From an uncultured bacterium (GTDB lineage Bacteria; Actinomycetota; Coriobacteriia; Coriobacteriales; Coriobacteriaceae): a stretch of DNA of 5,784 nt. The stretch covers positions 1 through 5,784 of the forward strand of contig CAJMRZ010000105.1 of assembly GCA_905215945.1 (NCBI GenBank). Direction: 5' to 3'. The notes beneath the pieces were generated by a model. It saw only the letters and a program-made list of their open reading frames with translations. It made no database searches and was not told the origin of the DNA. Below, in pieces: positions 4,209 through 5,784 of the stretch. Every line of letters starts with the position of its first letter. Positions within the stretch are counted from its first letter, which is position 1. Both the position numbers and the translations under genes were made by a program.

Positions 4209-5784
4209 CCTCCTTGAAATTCTCCAGGCGCTTCGCGCTTAGCCTGCTCGCCTCGCTGTCCGCCACCGTAGCGCTTGCTTTGCCCTCAACCGCCCTAGCC
4301 GCGTCGGACCCGAACCCGCCCAGCATCTCCAACGTGACGATATCCGCGACGACAGTCACGGCCGGCTCCACGCTGCATGTCGGCTATAGCGTCGATGACC
4401 CTGACGGGGTACGGTCCGTCACGCCCATAGTCGAAGTCCTTGTCGAAAACGATACCGGAGACCATGGAATCAGTTCCCGTCTCGCCTTCTCGTCGACCGG
4501 CAACACGACCGCGGGCTTCGATATCTCCACCTCCCCGAGCGACCGGCCCTGCAGGTACCGGATCATCGGCCTCGGCGTGACCGATAGTCTTGGATGGGTT
4601 ACCGATGTCTACGACACGACGTATGCCGAGGAGAAGGGGCTCGACTGTCCGACCTTCACCACCGACCCCCTCGAGTATGAGGTGACCGAGGGACCCGAGG
4701 ACCAAAACCCGCCGACCGTGTCCTCCGTGTCGCTCTCGAGCAGGGAGGTCGCAACCGGTGCCGACTTCCACATCTCTTGGACCGTCTCCGATGCCGACGG
4801 CGTTCGCTCCGTTTCCCCCATACTGCGGCAGGGCTGGGAGAATTCGGACGACGGCTGCTCTGTTTCGTCAGCCTATTATCACGGAGGCTCGTCTATCGAC
4901 GGGTTTGACCTCACATTCGACAGCAATAGGATCGGAAGGCACAGGCTGATCGGCCTTTCGGTCACCGATGGCCTAGGGTTCGAGACCGATGTGTACGAGA
5001 GTTCCTACGCCAGGGCCAACGGCATTTCGGGCGCGACTTTCTCGGTTGGCGACCCGAGCGAGCTGTGCTTCGAGGTGACCGGCAGCGCGATCGACCGGAA
5101 CCCGCCCACGGTCTCGAACGTTTCCATCTCCGCGAAGAGGGTCCCCGTCGGCGGGATCCTCCGTATCTATTGCAATGTAGGCGACGCGGACGGCGTAAGG
5201 TCTGTCTCCCCGATCCTCGGCGACCCCGGCTATGTCGAGGACCCGAACTCTTTAAAGACCCGCAAAACGTTGAGCTGCAGCTACGATGCGGCAAGGGGCT
5301 ATATCGAAATCGAGTTCCCCACGTCGCTCTCGATGGGCTCGTTTGAAATCCAAGCCCTCGCGGTCCTCGACAAGACGGGCCACGAGACCTTCGTCTACAG
5401 CTCCGCCTACGCCGAGCGTAACGGCAAGACCGGCGTTCAGACCTTTGATGTCGACGACGCGGGGGACGTCACCTTCGACGTGACCGCTCCGCTGTATGCC
5501 GCCACCAAGGGCGACGGGCAGGCGTATGCAAAGGACGGCGAGGCCGGTCTGACCTTCCGCTTCAGCGGTCCTCTCGATGAGTTCACGCGTCTCCTCGTGG
5601 ACGGAACTGAGGTCTCCGCCGAGAACTACACCGCAACCAGGGGCAGCACGATTATCGAGCTCAGGCCGTCCTACCTGGACACGCTCGCCGGCGGCGGACA
5701 CACCGTCACGGCCGTCTGGAAGGACGGGACGGCGACCGATGCGTCCTTCACCGTGGAGGGGAAGGCCCAAGGGGAGCAGGCGGG
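4205..5784 (+). CDS. Secreted repeat protein, probable cell-surface adhesin or binding protein (partial, runs off the window end)
   Basis: 526 codons are visible with no stop, so the C-terminus is missing. Residues 1-32 are a signal peptide: basic KFSRRF, hydrophobic ALSLLASLSATVALAL, and cleavage after ALA at 32. Three Ig-like repeats follow in an exact 131-residue register (Asn of NPP at 37, 168 and 299; Asp of DGVRSV at 67, 198 and 329). Each has the form NPPxxSxVxxS ... D-x-DGVRSVxPI ... GLxVTDxxGxxTDVY ... YAxxxG. Each repeat has exactly two Cys (116/148, 218/288, 323/358), but at different places. Residues 428-517 are a different beta domain (LLVDGTEVSAENY, GSTIIELRPSYLDTLAGG, HTVTAVWKDGTATDASFTV) of a type common near the end of Gram-positive surface proteins. 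A linker starts at 518. A cell-wall anchor is expected beyond the window. The start is chosen as the first ATG that gives a signal peptide; the ribosome site is weak. The ligand is unknown. Confidence 0.85.
   Translation, partial: MTSLKFSRRFALSLLASLSATVALALPSTALAASDPNPPSISNVTISATTVTAGSTLHVGYSVDDPDGVRSVTPIVEVLVENDTGDHGISSRLAFSSTGNTTAGFDISTSPSDRPCRYRIIGLGVTDSLGWVTDVYDTTYAEEKGLDCPTFTTDPLEYEVTEGPEDQNPPTVSSVSLSSREVATGADFHISWTVSDADGVRSVSPILRQGWENSDDGCSVSSAYYHGGSSIDGFDLTFDSNRIGRHRLIGLSVTDGLGFETDVYESSYARANGISGATFSVGDPSELCFEVTGSAIDRNPPTVSNVSISAKRVPVGGILRIYCNVGDADGVRSVSPILGDPGYVEDPNSLKTRKTLSCSYDAARGYIEIEFPTSLSMGSFEIQALAVLDKTGHETFVYSSAYAERNGKTGVQTFDVDDAGDVTFDVTAPLYAATKGDGQAYAKDGEAGLTFRFSGPLDEFTRLLVDGTEVSAENYTATRGSTIIELRPSYLDTLAGGGHTVTAVWKDGTATDASFTVEGKAQGEQA
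4307..4699 (+). repeat. 131-residue Ig-like repeat 1
   Basis: Residues 35-165 of the secreted protein. Key positions are NPPSISNVTIS, DDPDGVRSVTPI, GLGVTDSLGWVTDVY and TYAEEKG, with Cys at 116 and 148. It aligns with repeats 2 and 3 without net length change. Confidence 0.8.
4700..5092 (+). repeat. 131-residue Ig-like repeat 2
   Basis: Residues 166-296. Key positions are NPPTVSSVSLS, SDADGVRSVSPI, GLSVTDGLGFETDVY and SYARANG, with Cys at 218 and 288. It is closest to repeat 1 in its second half. Confidence 0.8.
5093..5485 (+). repeat. 131-residue Ig-like repeat 3
   Basis: Residues 297-427. Key positions are NPPTVSNVSIS, GDADGVRSVSPI, ALAVLDKTGHETFVY and AYAERNG, with Cys at 323 and 358. Its second half is the most diverged (LDKTG in place of TDxLG). 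Confidence 0.78.

Noticed and set aside
4205..4240. Twin-arginine (Tat) signal
   Set aside because: SRRF is present, but the following residues do not fit the SRRxFLK pattern. The hydrophobic stretch is typical of Sec export.
4295..5770. Several minus-strand frames opposite the surface protein
   Set aside because: The plus frame has a signal peptide and in-register repeats; the minus frames are short, overlap each other and lack motifs.

Overview
The window looks like chromosome from a gut actinobacterium of the Coriobacteriia, probably Collinsella or a relative. This is an inference from the GC-rich coding sequence with strong G/C third positions, the gene types and the strong AAGGAG-type ribosome sites. 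No marker gene is present, so the genus is a guess.

Left part (1-2128): a divergent pair. On the minus strand (97-1197) is one intact reading frame made of two unrelated enzymes. Its first ~178 residues are the start of a PLP-dependent diaminopropionate ammonia-lyase (DpaL/YgeX). The rest is the C-terminal end of a selenium-dependent (XdhD-type) xanthine dehydrogenase molybdopterin subunit. A strong terminator follows it at 42-90. In Enterobacteria these two genes lie towards opposite ends of one purine/amino-acid catabolic cluster, so the frame looks like the scar of a deletion or an assembly collapse. On the plus strand (1475-2128) is a YheO/DauR-type regulator with a PAS-like domain and a C-terminal helix-turn-helix. 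The 277-base gap between the two genes carries two copies of the palindrome AACAAA-N3-TTTGTT, with centres 51 bases apart, which are likely operators.

Middle part (2129-3455): a promoter-like TATAAT leads into an unrecognised 328-residue protein (2252-3238). It has a Pro/Ala-rich linker, a Tyr/Asp-rich region, one transmembrane helix near the C-terminus and an acidic tail. Two terminator-type hairpins follow (3268-3310 and 3335-3361), then a GC-rich leader.

Right part (3456-5784): an unrecognised soluble protein starts at 3456. Its normal codon use stops at a run of seven G (3869-3875). The frame then runs through about 330 bases of non-coding character and ends in an ATGA overlap at 4205-4208. 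That stretch contains a perfect TATAAT and a small hairpin, so it is probably the control region of the next gene. From 4205 an open frame runs off the window end (526 codons seen). It encodes a secreted protein with a signal peptide, three Ig-like repeats in an exact 131-residue register, and a different fourth domain. It is probably a cell-surface adhesin or binding protein.

No tRNA, rRNA, CRISPR array or insertion sequence was seen. The most unusual items are the DpaL-XDH chimera, the paired palindromes, the G7 frame break and the 131-residue repeat protein.
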